Shown piece after piece: positions 17,800-26,287 of a stretch of DNA of 64,000 nt. Source of the DNA: Williamsia limnetica. GTDB taxonomy: Bacteria > Actinomycetota > Actinomycetes > Mycobacteriales > Mycobacteriaceae. Within the stretch, counting starts at the first letter, position 1, and every line of letters starts with the position of its first letter. The notes beneath the pieces were generated by a model. The model did no database searches and was not told where the DNA came from. It saw nothing but the letters and a program-made list of their open reading frames with translations. Both the position numbers and the translations under genes were made by a program. The stretch covers positions 22,325 through 86,324 of the forward strand of contig NZ_QJSP01000022.1 of the NCBI RefSeq assembly GCF_003217475.1. The letters run 5' to 3'.

Positions 17800-19449
17800 T
17801 TACTCCGAGAGCGGCAGAATGACCTCGAATCGCATGAGTGGCGGCTCGTTTCGCGAAAGCCGCACTGATCCGCCGAACTGACGGATCAACCGTCGGATCG
17901 CCGATAGCCCGTGGCCATCGGACCGGTTGGCGGAGGTTCCGAGGCCGTCGTCGATGACGGCAACCAGGAACCGGTGATCGCCGGCGGGTTTCAAAACCAC
18001 CGTCACCCGGCACGGACCCGCGTGTTTGGCCGCGTTGACCATCCCTTCCCTGGCCGCGCGTAGAGCCGCGTCGGCCACTTGTGGGGCGATGTTCTCCAAC
18101 GTGGGGAAGTCGGCGTCGTTGATCTCCAGCCGGATTGGGATCTGAAACTCTTCTTCGACCTGCGCTACCACGGATCTGAGTCGGTCGACCAGAAACTCCG
18201 ACTCAGTGACAGTTAGATGGTCGATGGAGTCGCGCAGAGCCAGCTCGCTGCGTACGAGCAGTTCGCGGGCGCGGTTCACCGGCGCGGCTGCCGCGTCCGT
18301 GGCATCAAGATCTTCTGATAGCGACTGCAATGTCAACTTTGCGCTGAATAGGATCTGCGCCACGTGGTCATGCAGGTCGTCTGCAATTCGTTGACGTTCC
18401 TGGACCCTGGCCACGTGCGCTTTTCCAAGTTCGTATGACTCGGTGGCCCACGCGAGTGCGATGACGTTCGTGAGTCGCTGAATGGACCATTGTTCAGCTC
18501 TGGAGAAGGGCACGCCGGGGATGCGAAGAAGCGACAGTGTGGCCTGCCGTTTTCCACCGACAACGACCGGGACGTGTACGGCAGAAGCGCCGGCGTCGCC
18601 GACGCCGACCGGCCGGAGCAGTTGCAGCCAAATGCGGGGCCGATTTTGAGGCGCTTCGCGAACGAAGTCCTCAATCGCTTGATCCGGCACATCCGACTTG
18701 CACGAAAAAATGCGAGGACTCTGGTCGGAGGCGAACGAGATGGCCAGGGCAACGCACCCGGCAGCCTCCTGGTAGCGGCGAAGTGGCCCGGCCGCCACAT
18801 GTTCGAGTGTCCTGCCCCCGGCGATGGAACTTGCGGTTTCAGCAACGATCTTGGACAGCGCTTCGCTCTTACGTAGCGCCGTTCGTCGTCGCACATGCTC
18901 GACCGCCGCTGCTACGAACGGGGCCAGCGTCTCCACCTGGGCAAGATTGGCGGGGATGAATCCAGAATGCCTGTTCGCTACGTGAAGGACTCCGTTGCTG
19001 ACTCCCCCGGTCACCAACGGCGCGGTGAGAAGTTGGTCGATACCGAAGCCCCGCATCCACCCTTCGAAACCGGGAATCTCACCGACCGCGTCGTTCGTGT
19101 AGTACGCCTGGCCGGTACTGATCACCCGGGCCGCTCCGCTGCGACGGTCCGTCGCATCCACCTGCGAGGAAGCAACCATGTCCGCTGACGCGCCGAACGA
19201 TCCCGGTACGAGCTGCAAGTAGCGTTTCGCGTCGGACCAAATCGCTATCCCAACGCTCTGCGCACCGACAATCGGGAGCAAGGCGTCTGAGATGCCCTGC
19301 ACCACGTGATCGTACGTGCTGGCGTTCAAACCGACTTCCGCGAGAACTGCAGTCGCGCGGCGGAACTCGGGCAAGGGCACAAGTCGTTCCACCATGCCTC
19401 GAGCGGCGAACTCGTCGTCGGCCGGCATGTTCTCACCAACGGTCGCCAT
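17800..19449 (-). CDS. soluble GAF-domain histidine kinase (NarL-partner type)
   Basis: About 549 residues from ATG 19449 (GAGG just upstream; a TTG at 19467 is possible). Two GAF-like domains occupy roughly 40-330. Then comes a HisKA_3 segment, ERQRIADDLHDHVAQ, with the phospho-accepting His near 360, and an HATPase domain (AAREGMVNAAKHAG, VIDDGLG, GHGLSAIRR). No membrane segment is seen, so it should sense a cytoplasmic ligand, possibly a terpene or its product. It is about 5 kb from the NarL-type regulator at 11894, on the same strand, with the dehydrogenase/CoA-transferase operon between them. Confidence 0.9.
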   Translation of the reverse strand: MATVGENMPADDEFAARGMVERLVPLPEFRRATAVLAEVGLNASTYDHVVQGISDALLPIVGAQSVGIAIWSDAKRYLQLVPGSFGASADMVASSQVDATDRRSGAARVISTGQAYYTNDAVGEIPGFEGWMRGFGIDQLLTAPLVTGGVSNGVLHVANRHSGFIPANLAQVETLAPFVAAAVEHVRRRTALRKSEALSKIVAETASSIAGGRTLEHVAAGPLRRYQEAAGCVALAISFASDQSPRIFSCKSDVPDQAIEDFVREAPQNRPRIWLQLLRPVGVGDAGASAVHVPVVVGGKRQATLSLLRIPGVPFSRAEQWSIQRLTNVIALAWATESYELGKAHVARVQERQRIADDLHDHVAQILFSAKLTLQSLSEDLDATDAAAAPVNRARELLVRSELALRDSIDHLTVTESEFLVDRLRSVVAQVEEEFQIPIRLEINDADFPTLENIAPQVADAALRAAREGMVNAAKHAGPCRVTVVLKPAGDHRFLVAVIDDGLGTSANRSDGHGLSAIRRLIRQFGGSVRLSRNEPPLMRFEVILPLSE

Positions 19450-19557
19450 GGCAACCCTCACCGACAATCATCGGCCTGGTTTCGAGTAATAGTCCATCTG
19501 CTTGATGGTAGTCAGCGTGCTGTCGAGGGTGGCGGTTTCCTCGTCGTAGTAACAAAG

Positions 19558-19575
19558 GCTGGCGATAGTGTCAGC
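19558..19575. promoter_or_regulatory. regulon dyad 3 (GCTGGC-N6-GTCAGC)
   Basis: GCTGGC, spacer GATAGT, GTCAGC, between the divergent histidine kinase (start 19449) and flavin reductase (start 19677). Same architecture as the other dyads. Confidence 0.5.
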
Positions 19576-19676
19576 TGGTCAGTGACGTTGCGGCGGAACT
19601 ATCGTCGTAAGCAATGGCGGTCACCGACCTTGTGTCGGGACCTGTGACACGTTACGAGCTCAGCGAGGTAGTGGAG

Positions 19677-20204
19677 ATGCACACCAATTCCGAACCGACT
19701 GTCAACCACATTACCAAGGAACACGCGGAGTTCTCATCTGAAGAACTACGCGCGGTGATGGGCAACTTTGTCTCGGGCATCGTGGTCGTCAGTGCGATGA
19801 GTTCGCAGGGGCCTGTCGGATTCACCTGCCAGTCCTTCTCGTCGTTGTCCCTCGAGCCCGCGCTGGTCTCTTTCAGCCCTGCGCGGACCTCCTCAACCTG
19901 GCCGCAGATCCGGGGATTGCGGAGTTTCTGCGTCAACGTCCTCGCCGCAGAACAAGAAGCGCTGAGCAACCAGTTCGCGAAATCGGGCACTGACAAGTTC
20001 GCCGGCGTGCAGTGGCGACCGGCGACAACCGGGGCGCCGATGCTTGCCGGGTCGCTCGCGTGGATTGTCTGCGAACTGTGGGCGGAGTATGACGGCGGTG
20101 ACCACACGATGGTGGTCGGAAAAGTTGTGGAAATGGAGGCGGCTCAGGGTGGTTCAGCTCTGACCTTCCATCGTGGAAGGTACGGCGTCACCGCGGGCAA
20201 TTGA
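19677..20204 (+). CDS. flavin reductase (HpaC/ActVB-like)
   Basis: About 175 residues from ATG 19677 (GAGG at 19665-19668); an in-frame ATG at 19614 adds 21 residues. Family pattern: VMGNFVSGIVVVSA, GPVGFTCQSFSSLSLEPALVSFSP, SFCVNVLAAEQ and FHRGRYGV. Such proteins reduce free FMN/FAD with NAD(P)H and hand it to two-component monooxygenases. Here the obvious clients are the two luciferase-like monooxygenases at 10099 and 22754. Divergent from the histidine kinase and preceded by a regulon dyad. Confidence 0.9.
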   Translation: MHTNSEPTVNHITKEHAEFSSEELRAVMGNFVSGIVVVSAMSSQGPVGFTCQSFSSLSLEPALVSFSPARTSSTWPQIRGLRSFCVNVLAAEQEALSNQFAKSGTDKFAGVQWRPATTGAPMLAGSLAWIVCELWAEYDGGDHTMVVGKVVEMEAAQGGSALTFHRGRYGVTAGN

Positions 20205-20426
20205 ATTCGTATGAAATTAGTGCGGCGGCGGTGCACCGGAGGCGCCGCCGCTGCGTCAACTCGCCACCGTGAATGTTCAGACGGGACGACCTCGGAGGGT
20301 TGGTCGCGGGGTTGCACGAAGTGGCTCTCGCCAGGGCACGTACTCCGTGCAGAGATTTGATCTCCAGCGGCTTCCAGGCGAGCGTGATCCTACTGTTGAA
20401 CTTCTGTGCCCGAGACGGTCAGGTCA

Positions 20427-20463
20427 GCCCGATCGAGGGCGCGGGGACTGCCCTCGATCGGGC
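20427..20463. terminator. long hairpin in the convergent intergenic region
   Basis: Perfect 14-bp stem (20427-20440 with 20450-20463) around a 9-base loop, between the flavin reductase (ends 20204) and the minus-strand SDR (ends 20561). A smaller 7-bp dyad with the same GCCCGAT arm follows at 20496-20512. No T-run follows, but U-poor terminators are usual in actinobacteria. The 356-base gap holds no gene that I can support. Confidence 0.6.
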
Positions 20464-20560
20464 GCGCACGCACATGCTGCGCGCGCAGGCCACAAGCCCG
20501 ATCGTATCGGGCGTCCGCCAGCGGTCGCCGAAAGCTAGTCCGGCTCCACTGATGGTGGTA

Positions 20561-21391
20561 CTACCCCTTGATGTCTGCCCCAAGGTCGACGGGCAGGGGA
20601 ACCCCTGTGATGTAGCGTCCTTCGTCGGAGGCAAGGAAGACGATCGCGTTGGAGATGTCCACCGGTTCGACCCACGCGACCGGCATCGTGTGCATGGCCA
20701 TCGACGGACCCTTGATGTCGTCGACGGTCGGGTTCTCCACATCGGGGGCGAACAATTTGTACACGTAGTCGTTCATCAACATAGGGGTGTTGACCTGGGT
20801 CGGGTGAATGCTGTTGACGCGGATCATATCCGGTCCCAACTCCAAGGCCATCGCTCGCATCAGCCCAACCAGACCATGTTTCGCCGAGACGTAGTGTGCG
20901 AGACCTCCGATGGCGTGCAGACCCGCCGCGGAACTGGTGATCGTGATCGAACCACCCCCCTGCTTCTGGAGGTGGGGGACCGCTACTTTGCAGGTGTTCC
21001 ACACGCCGGTCAGGTTGACGTCGAGCATCTGCTGCCAATTCTCGCGCGAAAGGCTCTGCACAGGGCCGTACCCGGAGATCCCTGCGTTGGCGACGACGAT
21101 GTCGAGGTGGCCGAGTTCCGCGACTCCATCAGCGACCACCTGTTTGAGATGCTCGTCGTCGCGGACGTCGGCCTTGACCGCGATGATGCGACGATCCAGG
21201 GCCTCGACCAGGGACGCTGTTTCTTCGAGGTCCGCTTCGGTGCCCATGGGATAACCGACGGTCTCGAGTTGGTCGCAGATGTCGACGGCGATAATGTCGG
21301 CTCCTTCTTCGGCCAGTCGGATCGCATGGCTGCGGCCCTGACCGCGTGCCGCTCCGGATACGAATGCGACTTTGTTTTCTAGGCGTCCCAC
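20561..21391 (-). CDS. mycofactocin-type SDR (carveol dehydrogenase family)
   Basis: 276 residues from GTG 21391 with AAGGAG six bases ahead. It shows the subfamily opening GRLENKVAFVSGAARGQGRS and the extra loop after the second strand (DICDQLETVGYPMGTEADL) that marks mycofactocin-coupled SDRs with a non-exchanging NAD. Active site: ITSS then HYVSAKHG (Tyr, Lys). Members include carveol dehydrogenase, so oxidation of a monoterpene alcohol or diol fits. No mycofactocin genes are in the window. Divergent from the oxidoreductase at 21608 with a regulon dyad between. Confidence 0.9.
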   Translation of the reverse strand: MGRLENKVAFVSGAARGQGRSHAIRLAEEGADIIAVDICDQLETVGYPMGTEADLEETASLVEALDRRIIAVKADVRDDEHLKQVVADGVAELGHLDIVVANAGISGYGPVQSLSRENWQQMLDVNLTGVWNTCKVAVPHLQKQGGGSITITSSAAGLHAIGGLAHYVSAKHGLVGLMRAMALELGPDMIRVNSIHPTQVNTPMLMNDYVYKLFAPDVENPTVDDIKGPSMAMHTMPVAWVEPVDISNAIVFLASDEGRYITGVPLPVDLGADIKG

Positions 21392-21502
21392 TGTTTTCTC
21401 CTTGCTCGTGACCTGCTCACGTCCATGTGGAGGGAGCGTGTACTGCCGACCTGCGCCGGGCATCCTGTGATGGACACTACGCACGGGCGAGCCGGGCGAA
21501 CA

Positions 21503-21520
21503 ACTGGCGGAACTGACAGC
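21503..21520. promoter_or_regulatory. regulon dyad 4 (ACTGGC-N6-GACAGC)
   Basis: ACTGGC, spacer GGAACT, GACAGC, 87 bases before the plus-strand oxidoreductase and 111 before the minus-strand SDR. A further overlapping ACTGAC-N5-GACAGT follows immediately at 21513-21529. Confidence 0.55.
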
Positions 21521-21607
21521 TGGACAGTGACTTTCGAGTCGTGCGAGGGTCGACTGCCGAACCTTCCGCGCACGGCGGTAGGGCAGCGAGAGCCTGAGGT
21601 GCTATCC

Positions 21608-22588
21608 ATGAAAGCAGTAGTGTTCGACGCATACGGTTCGGCAGATCGCCTCGGCGCCGCCGAGGTGCCGGACCCGGCGGAGCGATCCGGATGGGTCACC
21701 GTCGAGCTGCGCGCCAGCGCGCTGAACTGGCACGACGTGCTTGTGCGGCAGGGGCGATATGGGTCGCCGCTACCACACGTACCCGGTGCGGACGGAGCCG
21801 GAGTCCGGGTCGACACCGGCGAGCCCGTTGTCATCTTGCCCTCGCTGTTTTGGGGTACTGATCCCGCGGCCCCGGGGCCGGACTTCGAAATACTGGGGGA
21901 CCGGACCCGGGGAACCTACGCAGAACTCGTGTCAGTACCCGCCGAGTGCCTTGCGCCCAAACCCTCCGGCTACAGCTGGGCACAGGCCGCGGCACTGCCT
22001 CTCGTTGGTGTTACGACCTATCGAGCCTTGTCGACACGCGGACAACTCCGTCCAGGTGAGAGTGTGTTGGTCATCGGCGCCGGTGGAGGCATTGCTACGT
22101 CCGCACTCGCGATGGCCCGCGCGCTGGGGGCGAACGTGTGGGTTACGGCATCGAATCAGCAGAAGCTGGACCGGGCAGTGGCCTCCGGTGCGGAGGGAGG
22201 TGTCATCCATTCCGGTCCCCAGTGGGACGGCGACGCCAAAGCTCTCTCACCTAGCGGGAGAGGCTTCGATCTGGTCCTCGATGCAGTCGGTCTCTGGGAC
22301 AGGTCAGTGCAGACTCTTCGCCCGGGGGGACGTGTGGTCGTCTTGGGCGCCAACGTGGCGTCTACGGCGACACTCGATATCAGGCACTTCTTCTTCGGTC
22401 AGTTCGACATCCGCGGTACGACGATGGGCAGCCCCGCAGACTTGGCCGGCCTGCTGCGTCTTATCGACGGCGGCACTCTTCCACCGCCTGTGATCGACAC
22501 CGAGTTCGACCTCGCCGATGCCGCCGACGCGCACCAGCATCTCGAAGCCGGCACTGGGGTAGGAAAAGTGGTGTTGACGATGAACTGA
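21608..22588 (+). CDS. medium-chain zinc-free (quinone-type) oxidoreductase
   Basis: 326-residue MDR protein from ATG 21608; the open frame starts earlier at 21425 but GAGG at 21595-21598 supports the later ATG. ALNWHDVLVRQGRY and GADGAGVRVDTGEPV are typical N-terminal segments, and the Rossmann motif is VIGAGGGIATSALAMA. The zinc-ligand Cys/His pattern is absent. Such enzymes reduce enones or quinones, so an exocyclic or ring enone in the terpene pathway is a possible substrate. First gene of a plus-strand set leading to the second monooxygenase. Confidence 0.88.
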   Translation: MKAVVFDAYGSADRLGAAEVPDPAERSGWVTVELRASALNWHDVLVRQGRYGSPLPHVPGADGAGVRVDTGEPVVILPSLFWGTDPAAPGPDFEILGDRTRGTYAELVSVPAECLAPKPSGYSWAQAAALPLVGVTTYRALSTRGQLRPGESVLVIGAGGGIATSALAMARALGANVWVTASNQQKLDRAVASGAEGGVIHSGPQWDGDAKALSPSGRGFDLVLDAVGLWDRSVQTLRPGGRVVVLGANVASTATLDIRHFFFGQFDIRGTTMGSPADLAGLLRLIDGGTLPPPVIDTEFDLADAADAHQHLEAGTGVGKVVLTMN

Positions 22589-22625
22589 TCCTGTCACCCG
22601 TCCCGTCAGCCATGCGCCGCAGCGC

Positions 22626-22643
22626 ACTAACTCATATGTCAGT
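22626..22643. promoter_or_regulatory. regulon dyad 5, weaker (ACTAAC-N6-GTCAGT)
   Basis: Left half differs from ACTGGC at two positions, right half GTCAGT fits; spacer TCATAT. It lies 111 bases before the second monooxygenase start. Confidence 0.4.
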
Positions 22644-22753
22644 GGTGGCGATCACAAGTTCGTAGTGTCATAGAACGAAGTAATTCGGCGGGCCCGACGG
22701 CAAACACCTGTCGCCACGGCGAGCCAGAACAGACATGAAAGGTTGCTCCCCAA

Positions 22754-23905
22754 ATGCGTCCACTTCGATTCGGCGTTGAGATTTTTCCGTACCACTCACC
22801 GCTGCACAACCCAACGCTCCAGTTCGAAGAGGACATCGATCTCGCTGTCCACCTCGACCGCCTCGGCTTCGATGAGATGTGGTTCGGTGAGCATCACTCC
22901 ACAGGCTGGGAGACCATCGCCTCTCCAGAACTGATGGCCGTGGCCGTCGCCGAACGCACCAAACACATCAAGATCGGCCTCGGAGTTACCTCGATCCCGT
23001 ATCACCACCCCTTCATGCTGGCCGACAGGATCATCCAGCTCGACCACATCACTCGAGGACGGGTCATCTGGGGGATGGGGACCGGTTCGGTCGCCCAGGA
23101 TGCCTCCATGCTCGGTCTCGACACCCGGGAACTGCGACGGATGTCCGAGGAAGGCGTCGAGGCCATCGCCCGCTTGCTCGAATACGGCGATCCGGTGACA
23201 CGCAAGACCGACTGGTTCGTCATGAACGAGGCGGCACTGCAACTGCGTCCGTACAGCCGTGATCTTGACATCCGAGTCGCAGGAATGATCTCACCCAGCG
23301 GCCCCAGGCTTGCTGGTAGGCACGGGCACGGACTCTTCCAGTTCGCAGCGATGGGCGAAGGCGTGTTGTCGAACACTTGGAACGTGTGGGAGGAGACCGC
23401 CCAAGAGTACGGTCAGGTCGCGAGCCGTGACCGGTGGAGTTTGCTGCACCACATCTACATCGCCGAGACCGAAGAACAGGCGCGGGAAGACGTCAAGTGG
23501 AACCTGCGAGGTGTCTTTGAATCCCTGCAGAGCACTACACCCCTCATCCGCGGCGATGTGCCGTCCGACCACGACGGATTGGTCGATGAGCTGAACAACT
23601 TGATGGTGATCGGGACGCCTGAAATGGCGATCGAGCGTTTGGAAACTCTTCAGCGCCAATCCGGCGGTGTCGGCACCGTCATCATCGGCAATCTCGAAGC
23701 GGCGGAGCCGGAGAAGGTCAAGAAGTCCTTCGAATTGTTTGCCCGCCACGTGATGCCGCACTTCAACGGGCAGAAAGATCTCAGACTCCAGGCTGTTGCG
23801 CGTAAAGAAGCGTTCGGTGAGAACGCTTCCCGTCTCGCCGAGGCCCAAGCAAATGCCGCCGCCGAGTACGAGGCGCACAAAGCTGTTCGAGATATCAAGG
23901 TCTAA
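22754..23905 (+). CDS. second luciferase-like (LimB-type) flavin monooxygenase
   Basis: 383-residue luciferase-like monooxygenase clearly related to the one at 10099: MWFGEHHSTGWETIASPELM, IPYHHPFMLADRIIQLDHITRGR, RKTDWFVMNEAALQLRPYS, IYIAETEEQAREDV and VIGTPEMAIERLETL. It is followed at 25 bases by a LimA-like epoxide hydrolase, so the monooxygenase/hydrolase pair is repeated in the cluster in the opposite gene order (limA-limB first, monooxygenase-hydrolase here). The divergence between copies suggests a different substrate or regiochemistry, for example the exocyclic double bond. Confidence 0.88.
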   Translation: MRPLRFGVEIFPYHSPLHNPTLQFEEDIDLAVHLDRLGFDEMWFGEHHSTGWETIASPELMAVAVAERTKHIKIGLGVTSIPYHHPFMLADRIIQLDHITRGRVIWGMGTGSVAQDASMLGLDTRELRRMSEEGVEAIARLLEYGDPVTRKTDWFVMNEAALQLRPYSRDLDIRVAGMISPSGPRLAGRHGHGLFQFAAMGEGVLSNTWNVWEETAQEYGQVASRDRWSLLHHIYIAETEEQAREDVKWNLRGVFESLQSTTPLIRGDVPSDHDGLVDELNNLMVIGTPEMAIERLETLQRQSGGVGTVIIGNLEAAEPEKVKKSFELFARHVMPHFNGQKDLRLQAVARKEAFGENASRLAEAQANAAAEYEAHKAVRDIKV

Positions 23906-23930
23906 GAGGATCAGCCAACAGGAGGTTCTA

Positions 23931-24341
23931 ATGTCAGTCGTGCGCCAGAATGCAGTTCCCCAGAATGATCTCGAAAAGCTCTCTCTTGAGTTCTTCGACG
24001 CATGGTCCAGATCTGATGTGGAGGAGCTGCTCGCCTACTTCGCGCCGGACGCCGTTTATCACAATGTGCCGCTGGAGCCACTGAAAGGAACCGGGGAGAT
24101 ACAGACGTTCCTCGAAGGGTACTTCTCCGCGGTTCACCTGGAGATCGTGACGCCGCTGCTCGCCACAGTTGGTTCCACAGTTCTCAGTGAGCGGATCGAC
24201 ATCTTGACGGTCGCTGGACGTCCTCCGTTTGACCTGCCAGTCGCCGGCGTCATGACGTTCAACGACTCGGGGGCGATTAGCGAATGGCGGGACTACTTCG
24301 ATCTGGGTGCCGCCGAGCGCGGCACCGGGATGATCTTCTAA
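23931..24341 (+). CDS. second limonene-epoxide-hydrolase-family protein
   Basis: 136 residues from ATG 23931 with GGAGG at 23921-23925; a longer frame to 23796 lies inside the monooxygenase gene. All active-site positions of the family are kept: Tyr43, Asn45, Arg88, Asp90 (LSERIDIL) and Asp121 (EWRDYFDLG). Sequence otherwise differs widely from limA at 9594, so this is an old paralogue rather than a recent duplicate. It should hydrolyse the epoxide made by the adjacent monooxygenase. A large hairpin follows. Confidence 0.9.
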   Translation: MSVVRQNAVPQNDLEKLSLEFFDAWSRSDVEELLAYFAPDAVYHNVPLEPLKGTGEIQTFLEGYFSAVHLEIVTPLLATVGSTVLSERIDILTVAGRPPFDLPVAGVMTFNDSGAISEWRDYFDLGAAERGTGMIF

Positions 24342-24403
24342 ATCGATAGCCCGCAAACCTCTGTAAGCAGCGGTCACCGGTAGGACCGAGACGCTGTGCC
24401 ACA

Positions 24404-24442
24404 AACTTTTAGCCGTGAGCGATTCGCTCACGGCTAAAAGTT
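24404..24442. terminator. 39-base palindrome, likely bidirectional terminator
   Basis: Two 19-base arms (24404-24422 and 24424-24442) complementary at every position around a single central base. The outer ends are A-rich and T-rich respectively, as expected for a rho-independent terminator. It ends the monooxygenase/epoxide hydrolase transcript and isolates the Baeyer-Villiger gene, whose own TACTATAA-like promoter element begins two bases later. Confidence 0.75.
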
Positions 24443-24586
24443 GTTACTATAAAACCTCGGTCGTTTCTTGCGACGCTCATGTCGGAACAGCACTTGATAC
24501 CGACGTTGCCAGCGGTGAGACTTTCGCTCTCGACACTAGTGCTTTGGACAGTTATGCCGGAATACGTAGGGACCTATTTTCGTGTT

Positions 24587-26287
24587 ATGACTCATTCACC
24601 TTCAACGGCCGACGCGAAGCGTCGACCGACTGAGATCGTCGACGTGGTCGTTGTCGGCGCAGGATTCGGCGGACTATACGCGCTAAAGCGCATACGGGAT
24701 GCGGGCATGTCGGTTCGCGTCTTCGAGGCCGGATCCGGCGTCGGTGGCACGTGGTTTTGGAACCGGTATCCTGGCGCTCGTTGCGACATTGAAAGTGTCG
24801 ACTATTCTTATTCCTTTTCCGAAGATCTGCAGATTGATTGGAATTGGACAGAAAAATACGCCAAGCAATCCGAAATTTTGGCGTATCTGAACCACGTCGC
24901 CGATCGCTTCGACCTCCGCGGCGACATCGTTTTGAACACCCGCGTTCTGTCGGCCCATTTCGACGAGGCAGGAGCGATGTGGAGCGTGACGACGTCCGAC
25001 GGCAGGACGGTCTCGGCCACCTACTGCGTGATGGCCTCCGGGGTCCTGTCGTCGATCAAGGAGCCAGACTTCCCCGGCCTGGCCGACTTCAGTGGCGATG
25101 TCTACCAGACGTCGCGGTGGCCTGATGGTGGCGTCGACTTCTCAGGCCGGCGAGTTGCCGTCATCGGAACCGGCTCGACTGGCGTGCAGGCAATTCCTCT
25201 CATCGCCAAGCAGGCTGCGCAGCTCACCGTGTTCCAACGGACGCCCAACTTCAGCGTGCCGGCCAGGAACCGGCCACTGGCCGCGGGCGAGCTTGATCAA
25301 GTTCGGGCGACCTACGCCGAGCGGCGTCAGTCGGCTCGGATGTCACTGGCTGGATTTCCTGAGGTACCGAGCCCCGGGAGGGCGGTTGACCACACCCCCG
25401 AGCAGCGGCAGGAAATCTATGAGGCGGCTTGGGCTGCGGGTGGCGGGCCCCGGCTGCTGCGAGCATTCAGCGACATCGGGACCAGCCCCGAGGCCAATGC
25501 TTCCGCGGCGGACTTCATCAGGAGCAAGATCGCCGAGATAGTGAAAGACCCGGACACCGCTGATCGACTGAGCCCGAAAACGTATCCGCTCGGCACCAAG
25601 CGCATCTGTGTGGACACGAACTACTTCGACACCTACAACCGGCCGAACGTCACCCTCGTTGACGTCATGGCCGACCCGATCGTGGAGTTCTCTCCCACCG
25701 GTCTGCGCACTACCGGAGCCGAGTACGATTTCGACGCAGTGGTCCTCGCTCTAGGTTTCGACGCCGTCACCGGCGCGCTCATGGAGATCGACATCAAGGG
25801 ACGCGACGGTGAGAAACTGACCGATCGCTGGAAGCATGGTCCCCGTAGCTACCTCGGAGTCGCGGTTTCCGGCTTCCCGAACCTGTTCACCGTGACAGGG
25901 CCCGGCAGCCCATCGGTCCTTGGCAATGTCGTCACCTCGATCGAACAACACGTCGACTTCATCACCGACTGCATCGAGTTTGCCAATCGCAAAGGCCACG
26001 ACATCATTGAGGCTGCCGATGCCGCTGAGGACAGTTGGGTCAGACACGTCGCGGAAAAAGCTTCGGAGAGTCTCATCTCCACCTCGACCACCTCGTGGTA
26101 CCGCGGAGCAAACATTCCGGGCAAGCCGCTGGTCGTGTTGCCGTACACCGGCGGTGTGGGAACTTTCCGAGAGATCTGTGAGCGTATCGCGCGCAATGAC
26201 TTCGAAGGATTTCTGTTCGGTGCAGCTAAAGACTCGTTGGATGACTTGGCCGACGACACCGTCGCCGAGGCCAGACAATGGCGATGA
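24587..26287 (+). CDS. Baeyer-Villiger (flavin) monooxygenase
   Basis: About 566 residues from ATG 24587; the frame opens at 24479, but the first 36 residues lack similarity and overlap a possible promoter region. FAD motif VVVGAGFGGLYALKRI, the GTWFWNRYPGARCD segment typical of these enzymes, NADPH motif VIGTGSTGVQAIP. The fingerprint FxGxxxHxxxWP reads FSGDVYQTSRWP: the conserved His (about residue 174) is Gln. It would convert a cyclic ketone to a lactone, as the monoterpene ketone monooxygenase of Rhodococcus does. ATGA-coupled to the lyase gene. Confidence 0.9.
   Translation: MTHSPSTADAKRRPTEIVDVVVVGAGFGGLYALKRIRDAGMSVRVFEAGSGVGGTWFWNRYPGARCDIESVDYSYSFSEDLQIDWNWTEKYAKQSEILAYLNHVADRFDLRGDIVLNTRVLSAHFDEAGAMWSVTTSDGRTVSATYCVMASGVLSSIKEPDFPGLADFSGDVYQTSRWPDGGVDFSGRRVAVIGTGSTGVQAIPLIAKQAAQLTVFQRTPNFSVPARNRPLAAGELDQVRATYAERRQSARMSLAGFPEVPSPGRAVDHTPEQRQEIYEAAWAAGGGPRLLRAFSDIGTSPEANASAADFIRSKIAEIVKDPDTADRLSPKTYPLGTKRICVDTNYFDTYNRPNVTLVDVMADPIVEFSPTGLRTTGAEYDFDAVVLALGFDAVTGALMEIDIKGRDGEKLTDRWKHGPRSYLGVAVSGFPNLFTVTGPGSPSVLGNVVTSIEQHVDFITDCIEFANRKGHDIIEAADAAEDSWVRHVAEKASESLISTSTTSWYRGANIPGKPLVVLPYTGGVGTFREICERIARNDFEGFLFGAAKDSLDDLADDTVAEARQWR

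Noticed and set aside
20273..21382. 369-codon plus-strand frame opposite the mycofactocin-type SDR
   Set aside because: Antisense shadow; composition dominated by His/Asp/Arg/Gly and no ribosome site.
24479..24586. N-terminal extension of the Baeyer-Villiger gene
   Set aside because: No family similarity in the first 36 residues and no ribosome site at 24479; the segment begins 33 bases from a TACTATAA-like promoter element.
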